5,941 nt of DNA, from NCBI GenBank assembly GCA_034429475.1, contig DAOUGD010000041.1, forward strand, positions 1 through 5,941. The letters are read 5' to 3'. The position numbers and the translations under genes are program-made. This document shows, in pieces, positions 5,638 through 5,941 of the stretch. The notes under the pieces are model-generated. The model was given only the letters and a program-made list of their open reading frames with translations. It searched no databases and was not told the DNA's origin. The DNA is from JAKQHY01 sp034429475. Its GTDB lineage: Bacteria; Chloroflexota; Anaerolineae; B4-G1; SLSP01. Every line of letters begins with the position of its first letter. Position 1 is the first letter of the stretch.

Positions 5638-5826
5638 TTGGTTGATACGTTTGAATACGCTGATGGGGAAAGCCCCGATTATTACGGGGCTTACAAGCTC
5701 TCCGGCCTGGGACGGATCCGGCGTCAGGTGGACATGGGGCGCTTCAAGCGGGTGAAGACGGGAGATACGCTCACAGTTGTCTATTTTCCAGAAAACGCGA
5801 AAATATTCCAACCGGTATGGAAATAG
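5638..5826 (+). pseudogene. Truncated DUF3592-like C-terminal domain (5' end lost)
   Basis: A 62-codon frame on the plus strand encodes LVDTFEYADGESPDYYGAYK, then a middle part, then TGDTLTVVYFPENAKIFQPV, W, K and TAG. It aligns along its whole length with the last 62 or so residues of the DUF3592-like protein at 3915-4793: LLDCFEHSDSESTTYYVAYE, VGQTFNLVYLPDNPKLFRPL. Identity is moderate, so it is a diverged paralogue and not a recent copy. An in-frame TAA lies three codons before the TTG at 5638, there is no ribosome site, and the membrane helices and first half of the domain are missing. It is therefore read as a 3' gene fragment, on the opposite strand to the full gene and on the other side of the kinase-FGE remnant. 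Confidence 0.7.
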
Positions 5827-5835
5827 TCCGTGTAA

Positions 5836-5846
5836 GTTCTTAGAAC
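5836..5846. repeat. 11-base palindrome after the DUF3592 fragment
   Basis: GTTCTTAGAAC is a perfect palindrome around a central T, beginning 10 bases after the fragment's stop. It is followed by CTATCCGAAAAT. The combination looks like the edge of a repeat or insertion element, but no matching second end is in the window. Confidence 0.3.
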
Positions 5847-5861
5847 CTATCCGAAAATTAT

Positions 5862-5941
5862 AGCGGCGTTGCGCCGCTGCGCCGGGTCTTGCGGCTAAAG
5901 CCGCTTTCAGGAAGGTATTTTTTCGTGGGCGGGCTACGCCC
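5862..5941. repeat. Cluster of three GC-rich hairpins at the window edge
   Basis: Three short perfect inverted repeats follow each other in 80 bases: AGCGGCG/CGCCGCT with a TTG loop (5862-5878), GCGGCT/AGCCGC with an AA loop (5891-5904), and GGGCG/CGCCC with a GGCTA loop (5927-5941, cut by the window edge). A T-run at 5918-5923 lies too far from the second stem to be a good intrinsic terminator. Such hairpin clusters, including the GCGGCTAAAGCCGC type, resemble dispersed intergenic repeats. There is no coding frame here. Confidence 0.55.

Noticed and set aside
5836..5941. Insertion sequence
   Set aside because: There is no transposase fragment and no second terminal inverted repeat in the window, so only a repeat call is supported.

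Overview
The window looks like a chromosomal segment of a moderately GC-rich bacterium. The best guess is a member of the Chloroflexota (Anaerolineae-like). That guess rests on the remains of a Ser/Thr kinase fused to a formylglycine-generating-enzyme (FGE/SUMF1) domain, on flavodoxin and EFR1-type ferredoxin genes beside a multi-spanning membrane protein, and on a dense background of short GC-rich hairpins. No rRNA, tRNA or housekeeping marker is present to confirm the lineage.

Positions 1-2512, minus strand: a compact operon-like run. In transcription order it holds a HemG-like flavodoxin-domain protein (2512-2000), an EFR1-type flavodoxin/2x[4Fe-4S] ferredoxin fusion that starts on a TTG overlapping the previous stop (2003-1122), a short coding-like stretch that appears frameshifted (1125-1019), a short-chain flavodoxin (972-505), and a GNAT acetyltransferase that runs off the left edge (499-1). 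Overlaps of a few bases and gaps of 5 to about 150 bases suggest co-transcription from a promoter near 2610-2637. Three different flavodoxin-fold proteins in a row, one carrying iron-sulfur clusters, suggest a local low-potential electron-transfer module; its substrate cannot be read from the sequence.

Positions 2513-4793, minus strand: a regulatory gap with an inverted repeat, then an eight-helix membrane protein of unknown function (3626-2790). Upstream of it lie a possible 52-residue ORF (3913-3755) and a membrane protein with two DUF3592-like domains (4793-3915). A block of three 9-base repeats precedes the DUF3592 gene.

Positions 4883-5941: a decayed zone. A kinase-FGE gene survives as colinear islands with large internal losses (5503-4883, minus). 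A truncated second copy of the DUF3592 C-terminal domain lies on the opposite strand (5638-5826, plus). The window ends in a cluster of GC-rich hairpins that looks like dispersed-repeat DNA. No intact transposase, CRISPR array or defence system was seen. The most unusual content is this decayed zone and the two small coding-like stretches.
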